A stretch of 64,000 bases of DNA from JBCDAP01 sp038747915 (GCA_038747915.1 JBCDJJ010000004.1:1-64000), one strand, 5' to 3'; shown: positions 49,342 through 59,413, counted from the first letter of the stretch. Numbers and translations are program-made. Notes: a model not told the origin generated them from the sequence alone.

Positions 49342-51222
49342 ATGCCCGACGAGGTTGCTGACGTGGACGCCACAGCGTCCGAGACATCCACCAAGACCAC
49401 ACCCGGCTCCGATGCACCGGTTACGACCGCGGCGTCTCAGTGGGGTGATCCCAAGCCCGCAGCGCCCCCACGCAAGCCCAAGGACGAGGCCGACGAGCCC
49501 CGCCCCAAGCGCTCGCGCCGTCGGCGCCGATCGTCTGACTCGAACAACGAAGAGACCGCCCCCGGCGATGCCCCATCGGACACCACGCCGCGGTCAGCCC
49601 CCGACGAGTCCGCGAGCGATGCCGAGGCCGGCTCGCGAGAGCGCGATGACGACCGCCCGAAACGACGACGGCGCCGACGCCGCGGAGAGAGCGCGGATAC
49701 ACCGAAATCGGACGCCTCTTCTGATCGCGCCTCATCCGATCGCGAGACCGGAGACGAGTTCGACGACACCATCGACCGCCACAAGTACCGCACCCCGCCC
49801 GCGGCCAAGCCCACGCTCGAGATCGGCTCGGACGACTGGAAGGAGATCTTCGACGGTCGCACCTTCCGCGAGCTCGGTCTCCGCGAGACCGTGCTGAAGG
49901 GCGTCGAATCGCACGGGTTCGAGTACGCCACGCACATCCAGGCCAAGCTCATCCCGCCGATCGTCGAGGGCCGCGATGTGCTCGGCCAGGCCCGCACGGG
50001 CACCGGCAAGACCGCGGCGTTCGGTATGCCGATCTTCCACTCCGCGAAACGGCAAACCCCCTTCCAAACCATCGTGCTCGCGCCGACGCGGGAGCTGGCG
50101 ATCCAGATCGCGGCCGAGCTCGACGCCATCGGCAAGTGGACGCCCATCCGCGTCGCGGCGGTCTACGGCGGCAAGAGGATGGATCAGCAGGTCCGCGAGC
50201 TCGAAACCGGTCCCGACGTGATCGTCGCCACGCCCGGCCGCCTGATCGACGTCGTCGAGCGGCGCGTCATGCACCTCAAGAACGTGCGGCAGATCGTCCT
50301 CGACGAGGTCGACCGCATGCTCGACATCGGCTTCCGCGACGACATCCGCCGCATCCTCTCGATGATCAAGAGTCAGCGGCATCAGACCATCTTCGTCTCG
50401 GCAACTATCTCCGACGAGATCGAGAAGCTCGCCAAGAGCTTTATGACCGACCCGGTCGACGTACGCACCGTCACCGGATCGCTCACCGTGAGCCTGGTCG
50501 ACCAGTTCTACTGCTCGGTGCAGCCGTGGGACAAGCGGCCCATGCTGATCCACCTCATCAAGAATGAGAAGCCAGAGGTGGCCGTCGTCTTCTGCCAGAT
50601 GAAGCGGACGGTCGACAAGATCAAGATGCGCCTCAAGGACGCCGGCATCGACGCCGCCGCCATCCACGGCGACATGATGCAGCAGAAGCGCAACGCCATC
50701 ATCAAGAAGCTCCGCGCGGGAGACCTGCACATCCTCGTGGCGACCGATCTCGCAGCCCGCGGGCTCGATGTCGACGGGATCACCCACGTAGTGAACTTCG
50801 ACATGCCCGAGGACCCCGAGGTCTACATCCACCGCATCGGTCGCACCGCGCGGGCCGGGCGCCGCGGGCGAGCGTTCACGCTCGTCACGCCCGAGCAGGG
50901 CGACATGCTCACCGCGGTCGAGCTGCAGGCCAACGCGCACATCGAGCAGATGGTGTTCGACGACTTCGAGCCGAGCCCAGAGCCCGACAATGTCCGTGCC
51001 GAGAAGAAGGCCGAGGAACAGCGGACCGAGGACGCCAAAGCCCTCAACCGCTTCGCGGCGCCCAAGCTCCCCGGTGAGAGCGGCGCCCCGGTCGCCGACG
51101 CCAGCAAGTTCCCCGGCGGCGTCGTCCCGACCAAGCTTCCGCCCAAGAAGCGCGGCGGCCTCGTGAAGACCAGCAAGACCATGAAGCAGGCCGCGGCGGA
51201 CGCGAAGCTGCGCGAGATGTGA
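49342..51222 (+). CDS. DEAD-box RNA helicase with Arg-rich N-terminal extension
   Basis: ATP-dependent RNA helicase. Core motifs: ARTGTGKT (217-224), PTREL, TPGRL, DEVD (320-323, the DEAD box), SAT in VSATISDEI, and HRIGRTARAG. A 165-residue N-terminal low-complexity region carries two basic blocks (RPKRSRRRRR and RPKRRRRRRR) and many acidic and Ser residues, probably an RNA-binding disordered tail. The ATG at 49342 has GGAG nine bases upstream. Cold adaptation or ribosome assembly is the usual role. An esterase gene follows after 22 bases. Confidence 0.95.
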   Translation: MPDEVADVDATASETSTKTTPGSDAPVTTAASQWGDPKPAAPPRKPKDEADEPRPKRSRRRRRSSDSNNEETAPGDAPSDTTPRSAPDESASDAEAGSRERDDDRPKRRRRRRRGESADTPKSDASSDRASSDRETGDEFDDTIDRHKYRTPPAAKPTLEIGSDDWKEIFDGRTFRELGLRETVLKGVESHGFEYATHIQAKLIPPIVEGRDVLGQARTGTGKTAAFGMPIFHSAKRQTPFQTIVLAPTRELAIQIAAELDAIGKWTPIRVAAVYGGKRMDQQVRELETGPDVIVATPGRLIDVVERRVMHLKNVRQIVLDEVDRMLDIGFRDDIRRILSMIKSQRHQTIFVSATISDEIEKLAKSFMTDPVDVRTVTGSLTVSLVDQFYCSVQPWDKRPMLIHLIKNEKPEVAVVFCQMKRTVDKIKMRLKDAGIDAAAIHGDMMQQKRNAIIKKLRAGDLHILVATDLAARGLDVDGITHVVNFDMPEDPEVYIHRIGRTARAGRRGRAFTLVTPEQGDMLTAVELQANAHIEQMVFDDFEPSPEPDNVRAEKKAEEQRTEDAKALNRFAAPKLPGESGAPVADASKFPGGVVPTKLPPKKRGGLVKTSKTMKQAAADAKLREM

Positions 51223-51244
51223 GCATCCCGAAGGAGAAGATGCG

Positions 51245-52132
51245 ATGACGATGAACGTGTCCCCGCTCACGGTGCGCGCGCTGTCTGCGGCCTTGATCGC
51301 CGCGCTCGGCGTGGTCGGCTCGGCGGCCTCGCAGGATGGCCCGTTTCGGGCTCATCTCGACGTCACCTACCGCGAGACCGAGCAGCGCGATCTCAAGCTC
51401 GACGTGTACGTGCCGACCACGCACGGCGACGGGCCGCACCCCGTCGTGCTGTACATCCACGGCGGCGGATGGGTCGGCGGCGATAAGCAGTGGGTCGCCG
51501 CCGAACCACTCACCGAGATCGGGTACGCCGTGGTCAGCATCCAGTACCGCTTCAGCACGGAAGCGCTGTGGCCCGCGCAGCTGCACGACTGCCGGGCAGC
51601 GGTGCGCTGGGTGCGCGCGCACGCCGAGGAGTACAGCCTCGACCCTGAACGGATCGTGGCGGCGGGCTCCTCCGCCGGCGGGCACCTCGCGGCGATGCTC
51701 GGTACCGCGGGCAACGCGCAGGAGCACTGGCTCAACGAGCCCGACCCGGCCGATGCCGATCAGTCCTTCGCGGTGCAGGGCGTGATCAACTTGTACGGCC
51801 CCGCGGATCTGCGGGAGCCCGACGAGCGCACGCCGTGGCACCTGGTCGAGCGGCTGCTCGGCGGGGCGGTTGAAACCCGGCCCGCGGCGGCGCTGTCAGC
51901 GAGCCCGATCGCCTATGTCGATGCCGCGGACCCCCCCTTCCTGATGGTGCATGGCGATGCCGACCCCATCGTGCCGATCGCGCAGAGCCGAAACTTCAAC
52001 CGAGCGCTCGAGCGGGCCGGTGTGGACACAGAGCTGCTCGAGCAGCCGGGCGTCGGACACGAGGTCAACGCCGAGCTGGCGTGGCCCGTGATCACGGCCT
52101 TCCTCGACGACACACTCACCACCGACGAGTAA
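51245..52132 (+). CDS. Secreted alpha/beta-hydrolase esterase (HSL/carbohydrate-esterase-like)
   Basis: A 295-residue protein with a signal peptide (ALSAALIAALGVVGSAASQ). Oxyanion motif HGGGW (72-76), nucleophile GSSAGG (S143), acid D240 in HGDAD, and H272 in GVGHEV form the catalytic set. It resembles BD-FAE and HSL-like esterases, which in carbohydrate loci remove acetyl or feruloyl groups. AAGGAG before the ATG supports 51245. It is 22 bases downstream of the helicase. Confidence 0.88.
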   Translation: MTMNVSPLTVRALSAALIAALGVVGSAASQDGPFRAHLDVTYRETEQRDLKLDVYVPTTHGDGPHPVVLYIHGGGWVGGDKQWVAAEPLTEIGYAVVSIQYRFSTEALWPAQLHDCRAAVRWVRAHAEEYSLDPERIVAAGSSAGGHLAAMLGTAGNAQEHWLNEPDPADADQSFAVQGVINLYGPADLREPDERTPWHLVERLLGGAVETRPAAALSASPIAYVDAADPPFLMVHGDADPIVPIAQSRNFNRALERAGVDTELLEQPGVGHEVNAELAWPVITAFLDDTLTTDE

Positions 52133-52141
52133 CGACCTCGC

Positions 52142-53827
52142 TCACGCGTAGCTGTGCAACCCGCTGATCACGAAGTTGATCACGATCCAGTTGAACAGCA
52201 TCACACCGGCGCCCACGATCGACAGCACCGCGGTCCACAGCCCCTTGTCGCGGGCCTTGAGCCGCACGTGAATCAGCACGATGTACACGATAAAGGTGTT
52301 GAGCGCGAACACCTCCTTCGGGTCCCACCCCCACGGCCGGCCCCACGAGTGGTCCGCCCAGATCGCACCCATGACGATGCCGGCCCAGAGCAGCAAGAAG
52401 CTCAGCTCGATCAGCACCATCGTGGCGCCATCGAGCACCTGGCCCAGGTTCGTCGAACGCCCCTGAGCCGCCACCGACGCACCACCGGTGAACAGCATCG
52501 CGCCGCCAGCCCGCGCGTAATCGGCCCGCGACCCCATGAACGCCCGGCGCACGATGTACAGGCCGCTGAGCGCGGCGGCCATCGCGATCAGCGCGTAGCT
52601 CGCGATGATCACGTTCGTGTGGATATACAGCCAGAGGTCGTGGAGGATCGGCATCATGTTCTTGATGCCGGGGTCGAGCTCGGGGATGTAGTGGGCCGCC
52701 ATCATCGCGCACATGCACGCCGCGGAGGCGCCGAGCGCGAACAGGTTTCGCATCGGCCCGCGACGCGAGACAAACTCGAGCACGATCGCGACCGCCGCGG
52801 CCAGCCACACGCTGGTCGTTACCGCCTCGAACATGTTCGAGTTCGGCCACCGGCCGCTCACCCACCACCGCCACGCCAGCGCGAGCGTGTGCAGCGCGAA
52901 ACCGCCCCAGAACAGCCCAAGACCGACGCCCCGGGCCCCCTCCCACTTGTACGCCACCGCCATGAGCAGCAGCGCCACCGCAAACAAGTAGACCAGCCAC
53001 ACCCACGTCAGGTGCGCTAGCTTGAAGTACCAGCTCTCGAACGCGAGTCGCGTTGGGCTCGGGTACGCGCCGGGGTTCACCTCGGTACGGAGCAGCTCGA
53101 CGAAGCCGGCCAGGGCCGCGTTCGCCCCCTCCGCGTCTTCGACGCGCCAGGTCGCTGAAAGCTCCGCCCACGCCCGCCGGAGCGGCTCACCCGCGAGCCC
53201 TGCCTCGATATCGGCGACGCTCCCCCACGGCATCTTGCCCCCAGCCTCGGTCACGCGGGGCGGCGGCGGCACGAGCCGCAGCCGGGAGCCGAGCGCACCG
53301 GGCTGCTGAAGCTGCACCGACGCCATGATCTGGTTGAACGCCTTCGATCCACGCAGCAGGTCACTCGAGAGACGGCGGAGCAACGTCGCGGTCTCGGGCC
53401 CGATGAGCACCTCATCCCGGATCATCCCGGTCTCGAGGAAGACATCGAGCTCCTCGCGCGAGGCCAGACCGTCCCGCTCGGCGGCCTGCACGATCTGCGA
53501 TCGCACGACCTTCTTCTTCACGAACACCGTGGGCTCGGCCGCGTGCGCCTGCGGCCGCAGCATCAGGTCGAGGTACGCCACGTCGGGCGGGAGCGCCGCG
53601 ATGCGGTTGCGGCCGGCGATGGTAGACAGCGCATCGCGGGCGAACGAGTCGTAGCTCTTGAGCCGGCCGTCGGCGTACACCGCGGCTCGGTCGAGCGGAG
53701 ATAGATCGAGCTGCGCCGCGAACCCATCGTCGATGGGCTTGCTCGACCGCGCGAGCATGCTGGAGATGAGCACCGCGAGCCCGAACGCAACGAGGACACC
53801 GATGGCATACGGCACGACTCGCTTCAC
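52142..53827 (-). CDS. ccsA: Cytochrome c maturation protein CcsA/ResC
   Basis: Haem-handling membrane protein of system II cytochrome c biogenesis. A long N-terminal extramembrane part (about 280 residues) precedes the multi-spanning core. The tryptophan-rich haem motif WGRPWGWDPKEVFAL lies near residue 490 and conserved His residues flank it. It overlaps resB by four bases and forms a resB-ccsA operon. The extra N-terminal domain is longer than in many CcsA proteins. Confidence 0.93.
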   Translation of the reverse strand: MKRVVPYAIGVLVAFGLAVLISSMLARSSKPIDDGFAAQLDLSPLDRAAVYADGRLKSYDSFARDALSTIAGRNRIAALPPDVAYLDLMLRPQAHAAEPTVFVKKKVVRSQIVQAAERDGLASREELDVFLETGMIRDEVLIGPETATLLRRLSSDLLRGSKAFNQIMASVQLQQPGALGSRLRLVPPPPRVTEAGGKMPWGSVADIEAGLAGEPLRRAWAELSATWRVEDAEGANAALAGFVELLRTEVNPGAYPSPTRLAFESWYFKLAHLTWVWLVYLFAVALLLMAVAYKWEGARGVGLGLFWGGFALHTLALAWRWWVSGRWPNSNMFEAVTTSVWLAAAVAIVLEFVSRRGPMRNLFALGASAACMCAMMAAHYIPELDPGIKNMMPILHDLWLYIHTNVIIASYALIAMAAALSGLYIVRRAFMGSRADYARAGGAMLFTGGASVAAQGRSTNLGQVLDGATMVLIELSFLLLWAGIVMGAIWADHSWGRPWGWDPKEVFALNTFIVYIVLIHVRLKARDKGLWTAVLSIVGAGVMLFNWIVINFVISGLHSYA

Positions 53828-55971
53828 GCCGGCACCTCCTCGGGCTGCTCGACCTCCGGTGCAGCGGCCTGTGTGGGCGGCGCCTCACCGGTTGATTCCG
53901 ACCGCTTCGCCTCGTGCGCCGCGAGCGCCGCCGCGGTCCGCCGACGGATGATCATGGGCTTGACGTAGAACGCGTAGATCAGCCCGAGCACGGTCAGACA
54001 CGACCCCGCGAGCATGGTGTACACGCCCTCGCGGTTGGTCACGCCGAGACCCGTGTAGTTGAGCCCCGCCGAGCCCTCGCGCGGCGCATCCCAATACGCC
54101 TGGAAAAACCACAGGCCGCCGTGCTCCGCGGGCCGGTTCGTCGCGATGCTGGCACTGGCGGCCTCGTCTCCCGCGCCGAAGACCACGTGGCTCGTCCAAT
54201 CACGGATCGACGCGACCGAGCCCGTGAACCCGCCCACGTGCGTTGTCAGCTCGAAGTCATTGAGCACCACCGGATCGGGCAGCTCGCGCGTCTGCCGACT
54301 AAACATCACCTCGACGTCGCGCCCATCGGGCAGCGTGAGCCGCGTCGGCTGATACAACCCGAGCCCGAGCGCCGCTTCATCCCCACTCGGGAACGGGTAC
54401 TGGTGGTACGCGAGCCACACACGGGTGGCGTCGGCACCCGTGCCGACCACCGCGCGCACCATCGAGAGCAGCCGCTGGCGCTCGACATCGCGGTCGCGAC
54501 GACGCGGCGGGATGATCAGCGCTCGCTCTTGCACGACCGGCCGCTCCACGAGCGAGGTCGCCGTCATCACGAAATTGCCCCCGAGCGCGACAGGTTCACC
54601 CATCGCGAGCGACCGCTCGACCACGCTCATCGCGCCATCCTCGGACTCGATGCGCGACATCAGCACAAGACCGGCGTCACCCACACCCGGCCCCGCGACG
54701 AACCGCACCCGAGGACCACCCTCCGGCATCGCGCGGACCTGCTCGAGCGCGAACTCGTCTTCGACCCACGAGAACCCGACGAGCCCCGCTGCGGTCGTCG
54801 ACTCATCTTCATGGAACGCACGAAGCGGCCGCTCGCGCGACCGCGCCGGGTCATCGGTGATGTCGACCGTCAGCGTCGGGTCGAGCACCTCCCCGCCATC
54901 GGCCATCCGCGATTCGAGCGCGGCGTATTCGAGGTACCCCTCGATCCGAATCGGCACGCCATCGATCGAACCGGCATCCACCGACAGCGTGCGGCCGAGT
55001 GCATCGTTCACGCCGGACGCCGGCCACAGGCTCGCGGCGTCGCTCGCGTAGTCGTTGTAGCGCGGCAGTCGATCGATCGGCAGCTGGTTCCAGGCGCCGT
55101 GCGCCGGGGCATCGGTGGGCACCGCTCGCCAGTGCAGGGCCGCGGTGTCTTTGATCGCAAAGGTCCGCTGGGGCATCAGGGCCAGCTCGGCCGAGAGCGA
55201 TTCGTCCACCAGCGCCGCGCCTCCGTACTCTTCGAGCTTCTTGACCCGCTGCATGGGCGGGTTCATCCCGGGGACGAACACCAGGTCTTCGGTGTACTGC
55301 GGGAAGCCATCGAGCATCTGGCGGAAAAACGCCTCGCCGCCCGGGGGTTCGATGCGGAGCGTGACCGCATAGGCTGTTTTGCCTTGGTCGTCACCGGAGA
55401 GAATCGGCCACTCCGGATCGATCGAGGACACCGTCACGCGGTACGGCCCGGATGCGCTCTCGATGATCGCGGTGTTCCCCGGCAGCGCCGGGAACGTGGA
55501 CCCTGCGCTGCCCTCAAGACCAACACTCACCGATCGCTTGAGGATGTAGGTATCGCCCTCGACCTTCTGGGAGAAGTACACCACGCTGCCGAGCGCCAGC
55601 ACGATCACGCCCGAGTGGATCATCCACGGCCCGAGCTTGAGCAGATTGAACGGGATCCGCCGGAGCGTCGTGACCGTCAGGTTCACGCACAGCAGCGCGC
55701 ACAGCCCGATGAACGTGTTGGTGTGAAACCACTCGTACTCGGTCAGTTCGAACGCTGGGAGCTGGCGCACCATCAGGTGCTCCATCGCGAGCCCGCCCTC
55801 AGCACGCCGCGGCACGAGCACGCCGGCCGAGCCCACGGCCATGTAGATGAACAACACGGTCAGCGTCGTGATGCCGAGCCACACCGACGACAGCGCGCCG
55901 AGCGACACACGAACAGGCCATGGAAGCCGTTGGGATCGAGGGGGGAGAGCGTCGGGGGAAGAGTCGTGCAT
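53824..55971 (-). CDS. resB: Cytochrome c biogenesis protein ResB (Ccs1)
   Basis: Partner of CcsA in transferring haem to apocytochrome c. The N-terminal 140 residues hold membrane helices with LGPWMIHSGVIVLALGSVVY, the ResB signature; a large periplasmic domain follows, and a final helix, YTMLAGSCLTVLGLIYAFYV, precedes a basic tail. At 715 residues it is longer than Bacillus ResB. ATG at 55971 is used. The gene starts the operon and is divergent from glgP across a 150-base gap. Confidence 0.9.
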   Translation of the reverse strand: MHDSSPDALPPRSQRLPWPVRVSLGALSSVWLGITTLTVLFIYMAVGSAGVLVPRRAEGGLAMEHLMVRQLPAFELTEYEWFHTNTFIGLCALLCVNLTVTTLRRIPFNLLKLGPWMIHSGVIVLALGSVVYFSQKVEGDTYILKRSVSVGLEGSAGSTFPALPGNTAIIESASGPYRVTVSSIDPEWPILSGDDQGKTAYAVTLRIEPPGGEAFFRQMLDGFPQYTEDLVFVPGMNPPMQRVKKLEEYGGAALVDESLSAELALMPQRTFAIKDTAALHWRAVPTDAPAHGAWNQLPIDRLPRYNDYASDAASLWPASGVNDALGRTLSVDAGSIDGVPIRIEGYLEYAALESRMADGGEVLDPTLTVDITDDPARSRERPLRAFHEDESTTAAGLVGFSWVEDEFALEQVRAMPEGGPRVRFVAGPGVGDAGLVLMSRIESEDGAMSVVERSLAMGEPVALGGNFVMTATSLVERPVVQERALIIPPRRRDRDVERQRLLSMVRAVVGTGADATRVWLAYHQYPFPSGDEAALGLGLYQPTRLTLPDGRDVEVMFSRQTRELPDPVVLNDFELTTHVGGFTGSVASIRDWTSHVVFGAGDEAASASIATNRPAEHGGLWFFQAYWDAPREGSAGLNYTGLGVTNREGVYTMLAGSCLTVLGLIYAFYVKPMIIRRRTAAALAAHEAKRSESTGEAPPTQAAAPEVEQPEEVPA

Positions 55972-56121
55972 CGTCGGTCGTTTGGTTCGTCACTCCTGCG
56001 GGGCCGGATGGTAGCCCGTCGAACAAGAGTTGAGCCAGGGGTCGAGGCGCGATTCGAGACGCGAGGCGTTGATAAACTCGTCGGCTCAAGAGAACACCAC
56101 ACGCCACCAGGAGCACCGCAC

Positions 56122-58284
56122 ATGGCCACTCGCCGGCCCCGGTCCAGCGCCCGCCGTCCATCCTCGCGATCCGCCCGCCCTGGGAAGCCGCTCGGCTCTT
56201 TCCCGGAGGAGCGGCTGCACACGCTCGCACGTGACCTGTGGTGGACATGGAGCCCCACCGGCCGCCGCGTGTTCGAGGCCCTGGACCCGCCGCTCTGGCG
56301 TGCCACGAACCACAACCCCTTCAAGACCATCAGCCACCTCTCCGCCGAGCGACGCCGCACCATCGCCGGCGATACGAACTTCGCCCGGGCCCTGGCCCAG
56401 GCCGAGGCCGACCACGCCGACTACCACCGCACCCGCCCGTGGTACGCCCGTACCGCGACCGGGAAGCAGAAGCGGATGCACATCGCCTACTTCTGCATGG
56501 AGTACGGCCTGCACGAGCATCTGCCGCTCTACTCCGGCGGCCTCGGCATCCTCGCGGCCGACCACCTCAAGTCGGCCTCCGACCTGGGCATCCCACTCAC
56601 CGCCATCGGCATGCTCTGGCGCGAGGGCTACTACCGCCAGGAACTCGAGACCGATGGCTCCACCCGCGTGGTCTACGAGCGGTACGAGTGGGACGACCTT
56701 CCGATCGTCGACACCGGCGCGTCCATCACCGTGCGCATCGGGCGGGCCGATGTCATCGCGAAGATCTGGTGTCTCCAGGTGGGCCGCGTGCCGCTCTACC
56801 TGCTCGACTGCGACCACGAGGCCAACCCGCCCAAAGCCCGCGAGCTGACGCGCCGCCTGTACTCGGGCGACAACGAGCACCGCATCCGCCAGGAGGTGCT
56901 GCTGGGCGTCGGCGGGTATCTCGCGATGCAGGAGCTTGGCATCGAGCCCACGGTGCTGCACCTGAACGAGGGGCACGCCGCGTTCGCCCCGCTCGAGGAG
57001 CTCGCCCAGCAGGTCGAGGCGGGATACTCGTACGACGAGGCGGTCGAGATCGTGCGCGCGGGGAGCGTCTTTACGACGCACACCCCCGTGCCCGCGGGCA
57101 ACGACCGCTTCGACCCCAAGCTCTTCAACAAGTACATGCGATCGTACGGCGAGCGCCTCGGGCTGACGAACCGTCAACTGCTCGCCCTCGGCCGTGAGGA
57201 CGAGACGGATACGACCGAGTCGTTCTGCATGACAGTGCTCGCGCTCAAGCTCGCTGAGCACTGCAACGGCGTCGCCGAGCTGCACGGCGAGACCTCGCGC
57301 ACGATGTGGATGAAGACGTTCGACGCCACGACCCCTGATGAGGTGCCGATCGGCCACGTGACCAACGGGATCCACGTTGAGACGTGGCTGAGCGACGATG
57401 CGCGCCCCTTCTACGACCGCCACTTCAAGCCCAAGTGGAACGGCGCCGGGCCGGAGGACGACTGGTGGAAGAATGCCCGGTCTATCCCGCCGCGGGAGAT
57501 CTGGGCCCTCCGAAACCGGCTGCGCCGCAAATTTGTGTCGGAGCTGCGCACGCGGATGCGCGACCAGTACCAGTACCACACGATGGACCCCAGCAATATC
57601 ATCGACCTATACGAGCAGCTCGACGAGAACGCGCTGACCATCGGCTTCGCCCGACGGTTCGCGACCTACAAGCGTGCGATCCTGATGTTCCACGACGAGG
57701 CGCGCCTGGCGCGCCTCCTGCACAACCCCAAGTGTCCGGTGCAGATCGTGTTCTCGGGCAAGGCCCACCCGCGCGACCTCGACGGGCAGGAGTTCGTTCG
57801 CCGGGTGTGGAAATTCTCACAGAAGCCGGCCTTCAAGGGCAAGGTGTTCTTCGTGCAGAACTACGACTGCGCGGTCGGGCGGATGCTGACCTCGGGCGTC
57901 GACCTCTGGCTCAACAACCCGATCCGGCCGATGGAGGCGTCGGGCACCTCGGGCATGAAGCCGCCGCTCAACGCCGGGCTCAACTGCTCGATCCTCGATG
58001 GGTGGTGGCCCGAGGGCTACAACGGGCGGAACGGGTGGACGATCGGCGGCGAGCAGTTCCGCTCGGAGCGCGCCCAGCTGCGCTACGACGCGGATGCGCT
58101 GTACGAGGTGCTCGAGACCGAGGTGGTCCCCTGCTTCTACGACCGCGGGCGCGACGGTGTGCCGCGGCGGTGGTGCTCGATGATCGGTGAGAGCTGGCGG
58201 AGCATCTGCGCCGAGTTCTCAACCCACCGCATGCTGCGCGACTACTGCGAGCGGTCGTACTGGCCGGCGCACGAGAGCTCGTAG
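56122..58284 (+). CDS. glgP: Alpha-glucan (glycogen/maltodextrin) phosphorylase
   Basis: GT35 phosphorylase releasing glucose 1-phosphate from glycogen or maltodextrin. It has the short non-allosteric form with EYGLHEHLPLYSGGLGILAA, NEGHAAFAPLE, VTNGIHVETW and the PLP site EASGTSGMKPPLNAG (K613). The C-terminus LDGWWPEGYNGRNGW is that of the AgpP/Thermotoga type. The ATG at 56122 has AGGAG eight bases upstream; a much longer in-frame stretch back to 53914 lies antisense to resB and is not coding. Length 720 residues. Confidence 0.94.
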   Translation: MATRRPRSSARRPSSRSARPGKPLGSFPEERLHTLARDLWWTWSPTGRRVFEALDPPLWRATNHNPFKTISHLSAERRRTIAGDTNFARALAQAEADHADYHRTRPWYARTATGKQKRMHIAYFCMEYGLHEHLPLYSGGLGILAADHLKSASDLGIPLTAIGMLWREGYYRQELETDGSTRVVYERYEWDDLPIVDTGASITVRIGRADVIAKIWCLQVGRVPLYLLDCDHEANPPKARELTRRLYSGDNEHRIRQEVLLGVGGYLAMQELGIEPTVLHLNEGHAAFAPLEELAQQVEAGYSYDEAVEIVRAGSVFTTHTPVPAGNDRFDPKLFNKYMRSYGERLGLTNRQLLALGREDETDTTESFCMTVLALKLAEHCNGVAELHGETSRTMWMKTFDATTPDEVPIGHVTNGIHVETWLSDDARPFYDRHFKPKWNGAGPEDDWWKNARSIPPREIWALRNRLRRKFVSELRTRMRDQYQYHTMDPSNIIDLYEQLDENALTIGFARRFATYKRAILMFHDEARLARLLHNPKCPVQIVFSGKAHPRDLDGQEFVRRVWKFSQKPAFKGKVFFVQNYDCAVGRMLTSGVDLWLNNPIRPMEASGTSGMKPPLNAGLNCSILDGWWPEGYNGRNGWTIGGEQFRSERAQLRYDADALYEVLETEVVPCFYDRGRDGVPRRWCSMIGESWRSICAEFSTHRMLRDYCERSYWPAHESS

Positions 58285-58487
58285 CGCATCGCGCATCATC
58301 GAGTTCCGTAGCCCGGTGGCGGGAGCGTCCGCTCCCCCGTCTGGGCACGGGGCATCGGTGGGTGAATGTTCGTGGGTGCGGGAAGCTCCCACCACCGCAT
58401 CCGGGAAGGCGAGGACGCTGTGAAGACGTCAAGTGCGCGAGCCGGCTCGCTGCGGGGATCACCACACCCGCCCCATGTCAGCACCAC

Positions 58488-59168
58488 CTAGTTCTCTTCC
58501 GACGCGAGGTCGTGCTCGACGTCGAGTCCGAGCACCTGGCCGTGCTCATTGAGCGTCACTTCATACGTCCGGGTGGAAGCGATGCCCTCCACCGCGAAGA
58601 CGCCAACCTCTTCACCAACACCGCGCTCTGCTTCCAGCAACACAATGCCGGGTACAGCCCGCTTGACCGCGTTGCGCACCGCACCGGGCAGAGAGTCGAG
58701 CGGCACAGCCTGTTGTACGCTGTAGATCCTGCCCGCTTCATCGATTTCGACGTCATAGGTGTGGGTCGCATGCTCCACCTCGAGCTCGTACAACCGCGTT
58801 CCGTTCTCTTGGTAGGGCTCGGCGCCGGTGATGGTCCCCCCATCGAATCGCGCGAGCGTGGCCTCGCGGACCGTTTCGGGCAGGTCGTTCACCCGCATCG
58901 CCTGTTCGAGTTCCAGCATGCGTCCATCTTCCAGAATCTCCATGTCCCAGATCGTGCCGTCGGCTTCGCCGAGTATGTCGTAGAACGTGATGCCGGCTTC
59001 GGTGAATTTCTCGACCGATGTGATGTGAAGTCCATCAACGGATGCCATCGCTGTGGCTTTGACGGGGGCTGGGAGGTCGTTCGCTGTCGGGGCTGAAGTG
59101 CACCCGGCGATGGCGATGGCCAGACTCACGGTGCCGGCTGATAGGAGAAGAGTGGCGAGGCGTCGCAT
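58488..59168 (-). CDS. Lipoprotein of three tandem PepSY-like repeats
   Basis: A 226-residue protein with lipobox IAIAGC (C23). Three repeats of about 63 residues each begin LPxxV (LPAPVKATAMASVDG, LPETVREATLARFDG, LPGAVRNAVKRAVPG) and end in a strand pair such as YDVEIDEAGRIYSV. They resemble PepSY-like (putative beta-lactamase-inhibitor-like) domains. Function unknown; possibly binding of a peptidase or ligand at the envelope. The ATG at 59168 has AAGGA upstream. Confidence 0.8.
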   Translation of the reverse strand: MRRLATLLLSAGTVSLAIAIAGCTSAPTANDLPAPVKATAMASVDGLHITSVEKFTEAGITFYDILGEADGTIWDMEILEDGRMLELEQAMRVNDLPETVREATLARFDGGTITGAEPYQENGTRLYELEVEHATHTYDVEIDEAGRIYSVQQAVPLDSLPGAVRNAVKRAVPGIVLLEAERGVGEEVGVFAVEGIASTRTYEVTLNEHGQVLGLDVEHDLASEEN

Positions 59169-59244
59169 TGAGGTTCGTCCTTGGTGATCAGGGATGCACC
59201 GGTGCCACCATGTGCGACACGAGCGAATCGAACGGCATTCAATA

Positions 59245-59413
59245 CTAGAGCAGACCAAGTCAACTCGTCTTGCCAGTCTCAGCGGTGGATCGACCGACTC
59301 CGGGACTTGCGTGCCACCGGCGGCTTGCCCGCCAGTGTTCAAGGGCTTTGGCGTTCGCACTGGTGGGTAAGCCACCAGTGGCACCCGCGACGAATTGACT
59401 TGGAACGCACTAG
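59245..59413. mobile_element. MITE-like palindromic intergenic element
   Basis: An approximately 169-base symmetric unit. Outer arms CTAGAGC...CCAAGTCAACTCGTC (59245-59269) match the inverse of GACGAATTGACTTGG...GCACTAG (59389-59413), with 14 of 15 bases in the inner part. Inside, GTGCCACCGGCGGCTTGCCC... (59311-59337) is inverted as CACTGGTGGGTAAGCCACCA... (59358-59384), 23 of 27 matching and all differences transitions. It fills part of a 494-base gap (59169-59662) in which I see no gene; frames near 59436-59699 look spurious. Confidence 0.6.

Noticed and set aside
49732..51270. 512-residue minus-strand frame
   Set aside because: Antisense to the DEAD-box helicase, whose motifs are complete.
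53914..56121. Upstream half of a 1456-residue open frame ending in glgP
   Set aside because: The stretch before 56122 is antisense to resB and has no similarity to phosphorylases, whereas AGGAG and a normal N-terminus mark 56122.
59281..59400. CRISPR-like repeats
   Set aside because: There are only two inverted copies, not regularly spaced direct repeats, and no cas gene is present.
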